Assembly: GCA_010279815.1 (NCBI GenBank)
Contig: QEOQ01000165.1
Coordinates: forward strand, 257,498 to 285,703
Length of the DNA: 28,206 nt
From: Brachionus plicatilis
Lineage: Eukaryota > Rotifera > Eurotatoria > Ploima > Brachionidae
Direction of reading: 5' to 3'
The notes under the pieces were generated by a model, which saw only the letters and a list, made by a program, of their open reading frames with translations, ran no database searches and was not told where the DNA came from. A program made the translations under genes and the position numbers. The first letter of the stretch is position 1. Every line of letters begins with the position of its first letter. Shown here piece after piece: positions 1 to 9,756 of this stretch.

Positions 1-112
1 AGAACTTAAATATTTTAAATGCAGAAAAAAATAATATAGTTTTAATTTTGCTCTGTTCTATTTGAACTGTTTTTCATAAATTTTTGAATTGAAAAATTTT
101 GCTTAAGATTAC

Positions 113-2906
113 CTGTATCAGTGTCTGAAATGTCCGAAATTAAGTCTATGCTTAAAAATTTTGTAGCAACTAAATCATCGGCTGAATTCCGGTCCCTTTT
201 AGAGTAAAATTTTTAAAAATTATTTTTTAAATTTAAATCTTTAAATGAAATTAGAATAGATGATTGATCTAAAATTTAACTCTGGTCCAAAAATTATTAA
301 CAAAATTTTAATGAGTATAAATATTTTAATTATTAAAATAAATCAGAATTTGGCATCAAATTTTTACTCAAATTTATCATCAAAAAAAATTTTTTTACAT
401 GAATTTTTTTCTCTGAATCAAAATAAAAAAATTACGCAGCAAAAAAATAAAAATTAAAAAGTCTTTCTAAAATTTAAAAAGACTGCGTTGATCAAACACT
501 CAACACTTTATGTTGGTAAAAAAAGAACTCATGGTAGACCTATACTAGTCCGACTAGTAAAGCTTTTTTGAGAAAGTTTTATTTCTATTTTTATTTTTTA
601 ATTGATTTTGATTAAAATAATTTTTTGTTTAAAAAAACATTATTAAATTTTTTTTAATCATTAAAATGATGACAAAAAAAATTTTTGACGAACTTTTGAT
701 AATGATTTTTTTAGTCGATACATTTTTTTTATGAAACTTTAATAAATTTGGTGATAAAAATAAAAATATTTTGGTGATCAATTTTATTTTTTTTGATGAT
801 ACAAAAAAATACCACCCAATTTTTTTCTAATTTTTTTTTGATTTAGCTTAGTGTGGAAAATTAAAAATAAATAAAAGTCTTTATGATAAAGAATTTATTA
901 GGATGAAACAAAATCTTCTTCTTTTGATGTTAAAGACGTTTTAAACAAAATTGATTTTGATTTAGTGTAGAGAAAGAAATATTTGAGATGAGTTGATGTT
1001 GTAACTCCGTACTTGGTTAAATTATCAGAAAAAGTAAAAATTTAAAAGCCGTTTTTGATAGATTTAATTGAATAAGCTGTATAAGTAACAAGTCAAAGTC
1101 ATGACTTAATTTGACTTCATGTAGTTAATTCAAGTTTACAAAAAAAACTTTTAATTTTTAGTAATTATCAAATTTCCGCAGAAAATAAAACAAATAAAAA
1201 TTATATATTTAATTTAAATAAAAAACTTACCAGTCTTTAATTGTAATCGCTACTTTATCACACATAGACGGAAACTAAAAATAAATATTTTTTAATTGAA
1301 ATTTAAGGAAAATTTCTATTGGAATTTTTTAAAAATATCAACTCAATAAAATTTAACAAATGTAAAATAAAAGAACTGAAAAAAATTAAATATTAATTAA
1401 ATTGATACAAACTTTGAGACCAATTTTAAGTTCTTGATTCCATTCAGGGTTAGCATCGTTATAAATTATTTTTGATTGAACCTTTCTACCGGCAAAAGAA
1501 AATTCAACATAAGGATCAACAAGCTCTTTTTTGGTTTCATTTGAGCCAAATATGCTTTTAACTCCTTGAAAAAAATTGCTATCCACTAACAAAATAACAA
1601 ATTTTAACAAATAATAAATAAATTTTTTATCAAAATACTTCTAGGAATATCTTCAGATCTAAAAACTTTGAGAACAAAAGTCGCTGGTCTCAAATCGATC
1701 CCTGGAGGCTTTAACAAATTACTCTCTATGTCGTCCTCATTCGATGATTCCGGATTAGGCTTTGAAACCATTTTAAAAATCATTTAAAAAAAAATTTTAA
1801 ATTTCTATTTTTCTTACTGGTGCTTCGTCGCCAGGGCCTAAAACATTCACGCTAACTTTTAAATATCCTTTGGCGCCACACATTAGGTCTTGGGCATCAG
1901 CCAACAATATCCATTTGTTTATCAAAGAATGATGAAATTGATCATATACAAAACCAATATCAATTTTGAAGCTTCCGATTAGGGCATCTTTCAAAAAATT
2001 AACCGAATTGTAGACTTGAAATTCTATTAACTTGTCAAACAAATCGGCTTGACATATTCCAAAAAAATTAAAAAAGAAAACTTCATTCCAGTATGGACTG
2101 TTTGTTGAACGCAATGTTTTGGTATGTTTAGACAGATTGTAGCATTTAATTTGGCACATTGGATCTATATTGTTTCCATCAAGTTGTCGAGCCTGAAAAA
2201 TTTTTATCCTTATCTGAAAGTCTTGGAGTTTATTCGATCTTATTTTAGCATCGTGACGTCTAATTAATTTATCTTCAAAATTAGTCAAATTGTCCAAGCT
2301 CAAATCTTCCATTTCATTGCTTTTGGTAGCTTGCTTCGAAATCACTGCATTCCTGGGACATTTATATTCAAGATTAACAATAAGTTGGGTCTAAAATTTC
2401 ACTTTTAAAATTATTCTTTATTTTATCTTAAACTTACAGATTCTAATTTATTATTATCAGGATCGCAGAGATCTACCTGATACTTTAAGAAATTATAGCT
2501 GATAACTTGACTCAAAGGAACTAAGCCTTTAGCCAGTAATCTTTGAAAGAAAAATTAATAATTGATGGATATTTTAAAATGGTACTTGTTTGAGCCAATA
2601 TTTTCATAATCTTTAACTAGAACTTCAATGACATCGCTGTGCTGCAAAGGGGTGCCCTTTAGATCAAATTCAAATTTTTCATTCCAAACTGGATTTTGTT
2701 CTGATTTTTTGGATGTTGTCTTTTTTTTTATTCCTTATTTTTTTTTAATTTTAGATGATTAAAATTAAATTTTTTTTGATACCTTGATAAAATATTGAAA
2801 CATAAGGATCTGGTTTGGCCTTTCGTTTGGGAATATTTTTCGCGCTCACTATTTCTACTAATAAAGTAAAACTCTGACTAGTTGAGTCGTCTTTCTGCTC
2901 AGTCAT
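113..2906 (-). CDS. Ferlin (dysferlin/myoferlin type), N-terminal eight exons, continues past the left edge
   Basis: Ferlins are tail-anchored multi-C2 proteins that drive Ca2+-linked membrane fusion and repair. Predicted exons, 5' to 3' on minus: 2906-2783, 2733-2586, 2540-2438, 2390-1818, 1759-1639, 1585-1413, 1274-1231, 195-113. All junctions are GT..AG and phases match, giving 456 residues before the edge. The ATG at 2904-2906 opens MTEQKDD. C2A spans about residues 12-110 ([12 protein letters not shown], then [17 protein letters not shown]). C2B runs about 183-255 and is followed by a FerI-like segment ending [18 protein letters not shown]2C begins with [15 protein letters not shown], and continues through [42 protein letters not shown] and [14 protein letters not shown]. 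The split codon A|TG at 1639/1585 and the split Trp TG|G at 1231/195 support the model. GPGDEAP favours the dysferlin/myoferlin branch over otoferlin (family knowledge). The last intron is 1035 nt; the others are 45-138 nt. Confidence 0.9.
196..1230. other. Long ferlin intron without recognised genes
   Basis: This is the 1035-nt intron between the ferlin exons ending at 1231 and starting at 195. It is very AT-rich with long T and A runs. I see no convincing coding exon on either strand. Around 1089-1104 it holds an AGTCAAAGTCATGA motif that recurs near 14535. Confidence 0.5.
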
Positions 2907-3640
2907 TATCCACTAATGAACAAGTATTCTTAATTACTTTTATTTATTAATTTTAAGTCACATATAAATTTTGATTAAATAAAAAAATTTCAACAAAAAA
3001 AATTAAATTGATATTTAGAAAAGAATCAAACTAAAAATTAATATTCGTTAAAAAATAAACTCTGGATTATGCTAATACTATTAATCCATTAAAAATCGTA
3101 TTTTTCTGAAATTTATGAACCATTTATTAATTTCTATTTTTTATCTATTGTGCTATCTAGAATACTTATTTTTATTAATCTCTGCATAAGGATCAATACA
3201 TTCAAATCAGATTTGCATGCATTGATCCTTGAGTCAGACAAATTAACACTATTAAAATAAGCTACAGGAAGACTCCCACTTAGAATTTTAGTTTATAAAT
3301 TATTCACTTTTGTATAATAAAATAAAATTAATATATTGCTAAATGTGATTATGAGAAAATTTGTTTTAGAAAAAAATATGCTGCACTTTTTTTGGTTAAT
3401 TAAAATTTTTATATACATGGAAGATTTATTGGCTTAAAATAGTGATTTAAAAGTGTGGCTCTATTTAATTTAAACAATCCATTAAAATATTATTCAACAA
3501 TATATAGATTTTAGATAATTTAATTAAAACAAAAAAACATCATCAAATAATTTTTTTTAAATAATTTAGTTGAATTTTTTAATTTTTTATTCTTAGCTTG
3601 TTGAAAAATGCAAAATTAAAAATTGATACATTTTTTCAAA
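2907..3640. other. Ferlin upstream region, non-coding
   Basis: This AT-rich stretch lies upstream of the ferlin start codon and should contain its promoter, but no clear core element stands out. A 13-bp imperfect inverted repeat (AAGGATCAATACA at 3188-3200, partner at 3218-3230, one mismatch) is the only structure I noticed. Confidence 0.4.
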
Positions 3641-3760
3641 TTGGTACTTGTTTGAGCCAATATTTTCAATTTCTTTCCAAATCCAATGTTTTAATCTTTA
3701 CTTAGAACTTAAATGATATCGTCATGTTGCAAAAGCGTTTCTTTGAGATCGAATGTAGCT
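3641..3760 (-). pseudogene. Decayed duplicate of ferlin exon 2
   Basis: Bases 3641-3666 are identical over 26 positions to 2581-2606, the 3' end and donor side of ferlin exon 2. After about 25 extra bases, 3691-3755 again follows exon 2 with many substitutions. On minus the copy reads FDLKETLLQHDDII, a stop, then VLSKD, against [20 protein letters not shown] in the live exon. The stop and the insertion show that it is not functional. It lies about 0.7 kb upstream of the ferlin start codon, and its far side meets the LINE at about 3755. Confidence 0.75.
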
Positions 3761-5474
3761 CGAAACCGTTCTGGAAAAAAATAAATAGACTTAAAACAAA
3801 TAATGTAAACTCAACAATACCCACTCTGATTACCGATGAAAAAGAGTTTAAAACTGATAAGGAAAAAGGGGATCTTTTTAGGTCTATTCTTTGCAAGACT
3901 TTTTCTATAGAAAATTCTATTGACTCAAATGAGGATTCTAAAAATATTAACTCTTACATCTATAATAAAAATTATCTAGAACAGTACTCAAATAATGAGT
4001 CCTTTTTTCCAGTTATAACCCTTGACGAACTTAAGAAAACAATTAAAAAAATAAAAAAGACTCGTCAGCCGGTCCGGACTCAATAAGCTATCGCCTAATT
4101 AGAAACCTCTCTGAAAGTTTTTTGAAAAAAATTTTAAATTTCTTCAATCTTTGTCTAGCAAAATCCATGATCCCTAAACAATGAAAAATCTCAAGGATTT
4201 CCATGTTACCAAAAAAGAGAACATCTAATGACCCATTTAAGTACCGCCCAATAAGTGTTACTAGTTGTCTAGGCAAGATATTAGAACGCATAGTAAGAAA
4301 TAGGTTATATAAGTATCTTGAAGAAAATAGCTTGATCTGCTTGCAACAATCAGGCTTTCGAGCACATAGGCGAACAGCTGATAATCTTGTTTACATGACT
4401 CAAAAAATATCTGAAACTTTCAATAGGAAAAAAAAAGTGTGCTCTTTATTTTTTGACATTTCTCAAGCCTCTGATAAAACTTGGCACAATGGAATACTCT
4501 ACAAAATGTCCCAATTAAAAGTACCACTCTATATATTGGAGTGGGTAAGAAATTTCCTCAATAATAGGAAGTTTTTTGTAAAAGTTAATGAATATTCTTC
4601 AACTCAGGGGGTCATTCAGTCAGGGGTACCTCAAGGAGCTGTAATTAGTCCTCTCCTATTTACAATTTTTATAAATGACATTCCAAAATTGAACTCAAAA
4701 AATAAAAGCTACTCTCTTCTTTTTGCCGATGATCTTGTTTCCTACTTTATTTTTAAAAAGTATGGTAAAATTGTCATAGCAGTAAATTGCTATTTGAAAA
4801 AAATTGAAGCTTGGCTTGTAAAATGGAAGATGAAAATGGCCCCCGAAAAGTGTAGTCATACCATTTTCTCCGGAAATCCAGGTAAAAACAAATCTCTTAC
4901 TTTAAAACTTTTTGGAAAAAAAATACCATATGAAAAAAAGCCTTTATTTCTAGGCATCACTTTCGATGAAAACCTTAGCTTCGACTCCCATGTAGGCTTT
5001 ATTAGATCAAGATGCATTGATCGTATTAACGTCTTAAAAATTCTGGCACAAAAGTCTTGGAAACTTAACCACAATACTTTGATAAATATATATAAATGAT
5101 TAATTGGCTCTATTATTGATTATAGCTTCTTTATTCCTATTCTAGTCTCTAAGACCAACCACTCTAGGCTACAAGTTCTCCAAAATATTTCAATTAAGTA
5201 CAGTTATAATCTTCCTCATGATACTCCATCGGATCTTCTGATAAATTTCCTAGATGACATAAAGCTTGATAACATAGAAGTTCGTTTAAATAAACTATTT
5301 ATAAAATATCTCAAAAATAGTGTTATCTTCAAAAATACACTAATTATTGATTTAATCAAAGAATATGTCAGTGCCTTTGTTAACAGCTCAAGACCCTGTA
5401 AGAAAAAAACACCTTTATGTAATATATGGAATGAATTCAGTGAATGGTTAAATGATAAGGGTTTATCTCTCTGA
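3755..5474 (+). pseudogene. LINE reverse transcriptase, interrupted
   Basis: The segments are: a pre-RT region ending DELKKTIKKIKK at about 4065; a +1 frameshift in the A-rich run; SSAGPDSISYRLIRNL; an in-frame TGA at 4182-4184; then an open stretch 4203-5096. The open stretch carries YRPISVTSCLGKILE (fingers), FDISQASDKTWHNGILYKM (motif A, first catalytic Asp), SGVPQGAVISPLLF (motif B), LLFADDLVSYF (motif C, catalytic DD), WLVKWKMKMAPEKC (motif D) and PLFLGITFDENLSF (motif E). A further TGA at 5097-5099 interrupts IYK/LIGSIIDYSF, and the thumb-side region continues to about 5474. Two of the breaks sit where related proteins often have Trp, consistent with TGG-to-TGA mutations. The active-site residues are intact, but the protein could not be made in one piece. 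Confidence 0.85.
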
Positions 5475-5704
5475 TTTTCAATCTTTCATTGAAAATTGTA
5501 AAAAAAAAAAAAAAAAATGCTATCGTTTTTTCCAGTAATTTACTATTTCATTCTTTTTTGTACTTTATTTTTCAAAAAAAAATTCTTTTTATGTTTTCTT
5601 GATTCATTTTAAAATTGTAATTTTTTTTACTTATCTAATGGCTGAAGGAGTTTTATTACTCAGAGCCATTTCAAATTTAAATAAACAATAAAAAAAAAAA
5701 AAAA
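3755..5704 (+). mobile_element. Non-LTR retrotransposon (LINE), 5' truncated and broken
   Basis: The plus strand carries a reverse transcriptase of Jockey/CR1-like architecture, then a 3' region ending in poly(A). Coding similarity begins at a LINE-typical PFWKKINRLK stretch just inside the ferlin-exon copy, so endonuclease and ORF1 are missing. After the coding end near 5474 there is an A run at about 5500-5517, an approximately 170-nt tail containing AATGGCTGAAGG and CAGAGCCATT, then AATAAACAATA followed by poly(A) near 5690-5704. No convincing target-site duplication was found. The 5' boundary is uncertain by some tens of bases because it meets the decayed exon. Confidence 0.85.
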
Positions 5705-6238
5705 TTTATAAAAAATGAAATATAAAAAATTTAATTTGAAAATTGAATAAATTTTTTTGAGTTGTTAAATTTTTTCAATTTAATTTTTGTTTTATTTCAA
5801 CATTATTGTAAATATGAATTTATTTTGAATAAATGGATTGTTTAATAGATAGCATCTGCTGATTAAAAAACTTGAAAATAAAATCAAGCCGCCCATTAAG
5901 TGTCTCAATTGAAAAATTTTCAAAAAATTTTGAATATTTAAATTTTGAATTAAATAATTTAGAATATATAGGATTGGGATACAATCATCCCAATCAAGCC
6001 ATTCATTAACCAAAAGACTTGATGAATAGTTTTTATTTTAGTTTAATATAAAAAAAAATTAGATAAACATTCAAGATAAATTAATTTATTTTTCAATTAA
6101 AAATTTAAATAACAAATTTAAAAAAATAAATTTTATGGACTACAAACCTGCTCCAACATGAAGCTAGGTCTAACAATAAAAATACCAAAAATTTAACTAA
6201 ATTAAAATTTTAAATAAAATACATTTTTCATTCTTTAA
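5705..6238. other. AT-rich spacer with possible minus-strand exon fragments
   Basis: There is no firm gene here. On minus, two short stretches look coding. SLLVNEWLDWDD at about 6013-5975 ends at a possible GTATCC donor. TLNGRLDFIFKFFNQQ at about 5905-5830 ends in a TAA and follows an AG. Their phases do not join with the nearest sites, so I do not call a gene. A 22-nt micro-exon candidate (PSFMLEQ, about 6150-6171) lies between them and the next gene. Confidence 0.25.
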
Positions 6239-6304
6239 TTAAATATTTAGTGAATGAATGTTAAATTGCATTTCGGACTCTTCAAACGGATTAGCAAGCG
6301 AATT
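6239..6304 (-). CDS. Possible alternative terminal exon of the unrecognised gene
   Basis: After a TTTGATTTAG acceptor on minus, 22 codons read NSLANPFEESEMQFNIHSLNI-stop. The stretch is richer in GC and in polar residues than its surroundings and includes an NPF tripeptide, the core of EH-domain ligands in other proteins. It could be reached from a weak GTTGCG donor inside the preceding exon (after SIIEE, phase 0), replacing the VARNSSNYGSYEPKY end. The donor is poor, so this is tentative. Confidence 0.35.
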   Translation of the reverse strand, partial: NSLANPFEESEMQFNIHSLNI

Positions 6305-6325
6305 CTAAATCAAAATATAAAATCA

Positions 6326-7377
6326 TTAATATTTTGGTTCATATGAGCCGTAGTTTGATGAATTTCTCGCAACTTCTTCTATTATTGAAAGCTCTGAGTG
6401 ATCATTTTTAGCATTCTTAGCAAATAGCAAATGATTAGCAGGAGAGTAATTTTTTAAGGTTAAAGACCATACATTCATTTTATAAAAAACAAATGTAAGA
6501 TCATCATTTAAACAATAAATCGAAAGACTTGTCTAATTTCTGAATCCTCTGGTCTAATTGATTTTATTAAAGAGTTAATTTTTTTAATTTAAAATATTTT
6601 TGAAAAAAGACATTAATCTTTATTTTAGATATTTGATTATTTTCACTCAAATTAAATTGTAAATAAAACTTGTTCTATTCTTTTTTTAATATTATTTTAG
6701 CTTTATTAAATTGACGACCAGTGGATCCTTCAAAGACCGGTCCTGAATTATATTTAAATTTAAATTTTTTTTCTTATCTAAATAATCCCTAATAAGCTTC
6801 TAAATTTAAGCAAAAGGTGAATTAGACATTGTGAATTTTTGAGCTAAGATTAAAAAGTAAAATTTTAAATCGAAATTAATTTTTTTTGTAATGGTCTAAA
6901 ATTTTTCTGTATGAGCTGACACAAAATTCACAATGCCGCCGAATTAGACGATTAAATAATTAATTTGTTTTTAAATCAAAACGTTTTACCATACATTTGA
7001 GCCTAATTGGTTCAGAGTGCTAGAACTTTCCAATTTTGAGAATGCATATTGACTTGTTGAATCCAACTAAAATCAAAAATAAGATTTAGAAGAAAAAATT
7101 CAACTCAAACCTGTTCTTTTGAAGTAAGCAAATTTGACAAAGGTAAACAAAATTGAGGCATTGTTTCGGTTAACGGTGGTCTACTATTTGTAAGCAAAGG
7201 CTTCATCAATCTATTTTTAAAAAATCCTTATCAATTCATAAAAAAATAAAAAATTGACTACTTATGATCAAATTTTTGCCAGGCTATAAACAAACTCATT
7301 TTGTTTAAACATTTCTTCAATTTGCTTTTATCTTTGCTATCATCTAAATTTTCGTCTTCAGAATTTTCCTCTAGCAT
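6326..7377 (-). CDS. Unrecognised small multi-exon gene
   Basis: I do not recognise this protein. Exons on minus: 7377-7262 (ATG, MLEENSEDENLDDSKD, then KMSLFIAWQKFDH), 7210-7111 (KLMKPLLTNSRPPL to LLTSKEQ), 7066-6995 (LDSTSQYAFSKLESSS), 6742 to 6719 or 6716 (DRSLKDPL, donor ambiguous between two GTC sites) and 6532-6326 (TSLSIYCLNDDLTFVFYKM to YGSYEPKY-stop). The first three junctions are clean GT..AG with matching phases and 44-51-nt introns; the fourth intron (6743-6994) is larger. The product is about 172 residues with an acidic N-terminus, a Ser/Thr-rich middle and a hydrophobic alternating segment near the C-terminus. An AG just upstream of the first exon means the ATG could instead be internal to a longer gene. 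There is no signal peptide or membrane segment. Coding character is clear; function is unknown. Confidence 0.6.
6815..6955. repeat. Small inverted repeat inside an intron
   Basis: Plus-strand GAATTAGACATTGTGAATTT near 6819 is mirrored by AAATTCACAATG followed by GAATTAGAC near 6924-6948, with a GAGCT tract on both inner sides. The roughly 40-bp imperfect arms lie in the 252-nt intron of the unrecognised gene and may be a worn MITE. The boundaries are approximate. Confidence 0.4.
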
Positions 7378-7846
7378 CAAAACATTGTTCTTAAATTTAA
7401 GAGAGATTTTTATTTTACAAAAACAATTTAAAATTAACTTAGGTAAAAAGCATTAAAAAGATTATAAAAGTTCCAAGGTTGAAAATTGAATAAATTTGAA
7501 CTTTTTAAAGCTGTCTGTTTTATTTAAATCAATCTTAGGTATTTATAACCATTTCAAATTTTTCTATTAGTCATTTAATTTTCAGAACATTATAATCTTT
7601 TTTATGTCGATTTAAGTCTCTTTCATTTCATAGAAAATTTTTACTTTAAAAATATTGACGTATAAATTAATTAATTGAAAAGCTGTTAATTTTTTTAAAT
7701 GAAAACTTTAAAATAACGTTTAAATGTCTCAATTTTTTTTTATTTAATCAGTTTAATGTAGTTTTACTTTTAAACTTAAATTTGCCAAATTTAAGTTGAG
7801 ATCAAGATCAAAAGATCAAAATATGAAATACAATATTTTTTTTATA
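7378..7846. other. Intergenic, non-coding
   Basis: AT-rich sequence upstream of the minus-strand gene that begins near 7377. I see no coding exon, RNA gene or repeat of note before the MITE at 7847. Confidence 0.4.
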
Positions 7847-7963
7847 CAGTACAATTTAAAACTAACTTGTACATTTCTTTTCCTCAACTTTTCCTTTCCC
7901 CACTGAATAATTGAAGAAGAGTCGAGGAACAAAATTCGTACAAGTTAGTTTTAATTTGTACTG
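7847..7963. mobile_element. MITE, copy 1 (TA-flanked, CAGTA termini)
   Basis: This 117-bp element begins CAGTACAATTTAAAACTAAC and ends with the near-perfect reverse complement (GTTAGTTTTAATTTGTACTG). The arms extend about 40 bp, through a GTAC core into TTCCTCAAC/GAGGAA. TA dinucleotides at 7845-7846 and 7964-7965 fit a target duplication of the Tc1/mariner kind. It has no coding capacity. A second copy lies at 18331-18477. Confidence 0.85.
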
Positions 7964-8329
7964 TAAAAAGGTAAGAATAATTTTTTTCCTATGTATTTTC
8001 TCAACATGTTATGTCAAGTTTATTTTTATGCATAAAATTTTTAAAATTTCCCTTTTTATTTAATTGTAATAGGTTTAATTTTTTAAATTGACTTATTAAT
8101 ATAACTTTCTAAATACAAAAAAATTTAATGTTTAAAAATTTATAGTTTGTTTAAATGTGTTAAAAAAATTTTTTTAGTTCAAATAAATTAATTCAAAAGT
8201 TAAAAACTAGAATTTCTGAATAACCGAACCTGATTTATTTGAATTATTGATTGTTTTTGTTAAATAAATTAGAGTTCAATTATTTTAATGTTAATTTGAT
8301 AACGAACATAGCAAGTTTAGTTATGTTTA
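7964..8329. other. Non-coding spacer between two elements
   Basis: AT-rich sequence with no recognisable gene, separating the MITE from the foldback element. Confidence 0.4.
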
Positions 8330-8686
8330 CAGTGTTGCTATGATACGATGAATTCACAATATTTTACGTAAAATTACGTTAATTCACCAAATTTGACAAA
8401 AAATTACGTGAAATGACAAATTCTAAAAAACGTGATTTGACGTAAAATTTCGAAAATTAACGTTTTTTTACGTAATTTTTAGTCAAATTTGGTCAAACAC
8501 AAAATTGCCAAAATTTTTGGAAAAAATCGAAAATTCCGTAAAAAAAAAATTTTCTTTTTATTTCTTTCATTGAAAGTTTTTAAAATCGAATTTTTTTTTT
8601 GGCCAAAATTTACGTAAAATATTGTTATTTTCGGTTAAAAAATGTCAAAAAAAGTCAAATAAAGTCAAAAATGGAAATTTCATTTA
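8330..8686 (+). repeat. Foldback left arm
   Basis: This arm reads inward from CAGTGTTGCTATGATACGAT and ends at about CATTTA just after an ATG (8671). It pairs with 8942-9298. Confidence 0.9.
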
Positions 8687-8869
8687 TTGAAATGATCAGA
8701 ATTAAAAGTAAGTCTTTTAAGAAAAAAAAAGCTTCTAAATTCTTCTTTCATTCTCTATATTAATTTTTTCCAATATGTAGCCGAACTTAAACCATTTGTT
8801 CCAGTTGATGTAACTTTCGAAAAAGCTTGGCAACGAGCTGAGAACAGCATGAACGGAAATAAAACTTAA
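8671..8869 (+). CDS. Spliced 41-residue open reading frame inside the foldback element
   Basis: Exon 1, 8671-8707, begins at an ATG in the left arm (MEISFIEMIRIK plus one base). A consensus GTAAGT donor follows at 8708. After a 73-nt AT-rich intron ending in TTTTTTCCAATATGTAG, exon 2 (8781-8869) starts in matching phase and reads ELKPFVPVDVTFEKAWQRAE, then NSMNGNKT and a TAA. Exon 2 is markedly richer in GC than its surroundings and looks like real coding sequence. I do not recognise the protein. It could be a captured host exon pair or the element's own product. The first exon lies largely in the repeated arm, so its start could differ. Confidence 0.5.
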
Positions 8870-8941
8870 AGGTTAATGAGACTTAAACCCAAAAATTGAC
8901 TCAAGACTTTTGTTTTTTTATTAGTTAAAATTACTAAGTTG

Positions 8942-9298
8942 TAAATAAAATTTCCATTTTTGACTTTATTTGACTTTTTTTGACATTTTTAAACCGAAAA
9001 TAACAATATTTTACGTAAATTTTGGCCAAAAAAAAAATTCGATTTTAAAAACTTTCAATGAAAGAAATAAAAAGAAAATTTTTTTTTTACGGAATTTTCG
9101 ATTTTTTCCAAAAATTTTGGCAATTTTGTGTTTGACCAAATTTGACTAAAAATTACGTAAAAAAACGTTAATTTTCGAAATTTTACGTCAAATCACGTTT
9201 TTTAGAATTTGTCATTTCACGTAATTTTTTGTCAAATTTGGTGAATTAACGTAATTTTACGTAAAATATTGTGAATTCATCGTATCATAGCAGCACTG
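8942..9298 (-). repeat. Foldback right arm
   Basis: This is the reverse complement of the left arm and has the same 357-bp length. It ends ATCATAGCAGCACTG before the TA duplication. Confidence 0.9.
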
Positions 9299-9756
9299 TA
9301 GTATTTATTTTTCAAAAAATATCAAAATCATTAGATTAATTAAGTTTTAAAATTTTAAATGATCGTTTTGATCTAAAAATTTGATCTTAAACTTTGATTT
9401 GCCTTAAATTTAGTTCGTGGTATGGTCATTAAAATATTTGAGTTGTAAAATTCAGTAAATATTAAAAAAAGATAATTATAATTTTTTTAAAACTAAAACC
9501 TATTTTGAAAATTTCTAGTTTAATATAAAATAATTAGTAAGTAAATCGATGAATCAATTATTTTTTGTCTATTTTCCTTATGAAAAAAATTTTGTCGGGT
9601 TGAAAAGGGTGCAACTTTGGAAGTTACACTATGTTACAATTTTTTTACCTTTGGTTTTAATTTTTATGCTAAATTTTTTTTTAATTATTCATATATCTTA
9701 GCATATGTAATATTTTTCTATGAAATGATACCTTGCCATTTTTAACCCTCAACCCT
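9299..9756. other. Spacer containing a relic of the GTTGCACTATG hairpin family
   Basis: The spacer lies between the foldback element and the 3' end of the exchanger gene. At 9603-9650, AAAAGGGTGCAACTTTGGAA and GTTACACTATGTTACAATTT follow one arm of the hairpin elements at 11103-11970 in the same order, with substitutions. No gene is seen. Confidence 0.45.

Larger units (their letters stand above)
8330..9298. mobile_element. Foldback element with 357-bp arms and TA target duplication
   Basis: The left arm 8330-8686 and right arm 8942-9298 are near-identical inverted copies with only a few mismatches, such as GTTGCTATG against the reverse complement of CATAGCAGC near the tips. The termini are CAGTG and CACTG, flanked by TA at 8328-8329 and 9299-9300. 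The arms are rich in TTTACGTAAAA and AATTTGAC motifs. The 255-nt centre (8687-8941) is unique and contains most of a small spliced open reading frame. TA duplication and CAGTG ends suggest mobilisation by a Tc1/mariner-like transposase in trans (inference). Transcripts would fold into a long double-stranded stem. Confidence 0.92.

Noticed and set aside
111..207. A plus-strand terminal exon ([24 protein letters not shown])
   Set aside because: The opposite strand encodes a ferlin C2C segment ([18 protein letters not shown]) with matching splice phase, so the plus frame is a shadow.
960..1010. A minus-strand stretch [14 protein letters not shown] as the next ferlin exon
   Set aside because: It lacks an AG acceptor at the needed position, and the exon at 195-113 fits both phase and family sequence better.
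3188..3230. A DPYAE-like minus reading as a copy of ferlin exon 1
   Set aside because: It lies on the wrong side of the exon 2 copy for a colinear duplication, and the similarity is only five residues.
5792..6013. A 73-residue minus frame as a membrane protein gene
   Set aside because: Hydrophobic runs come from AT-rich codons. Better short exon candidates use other frames and cannot be joined convincingly.
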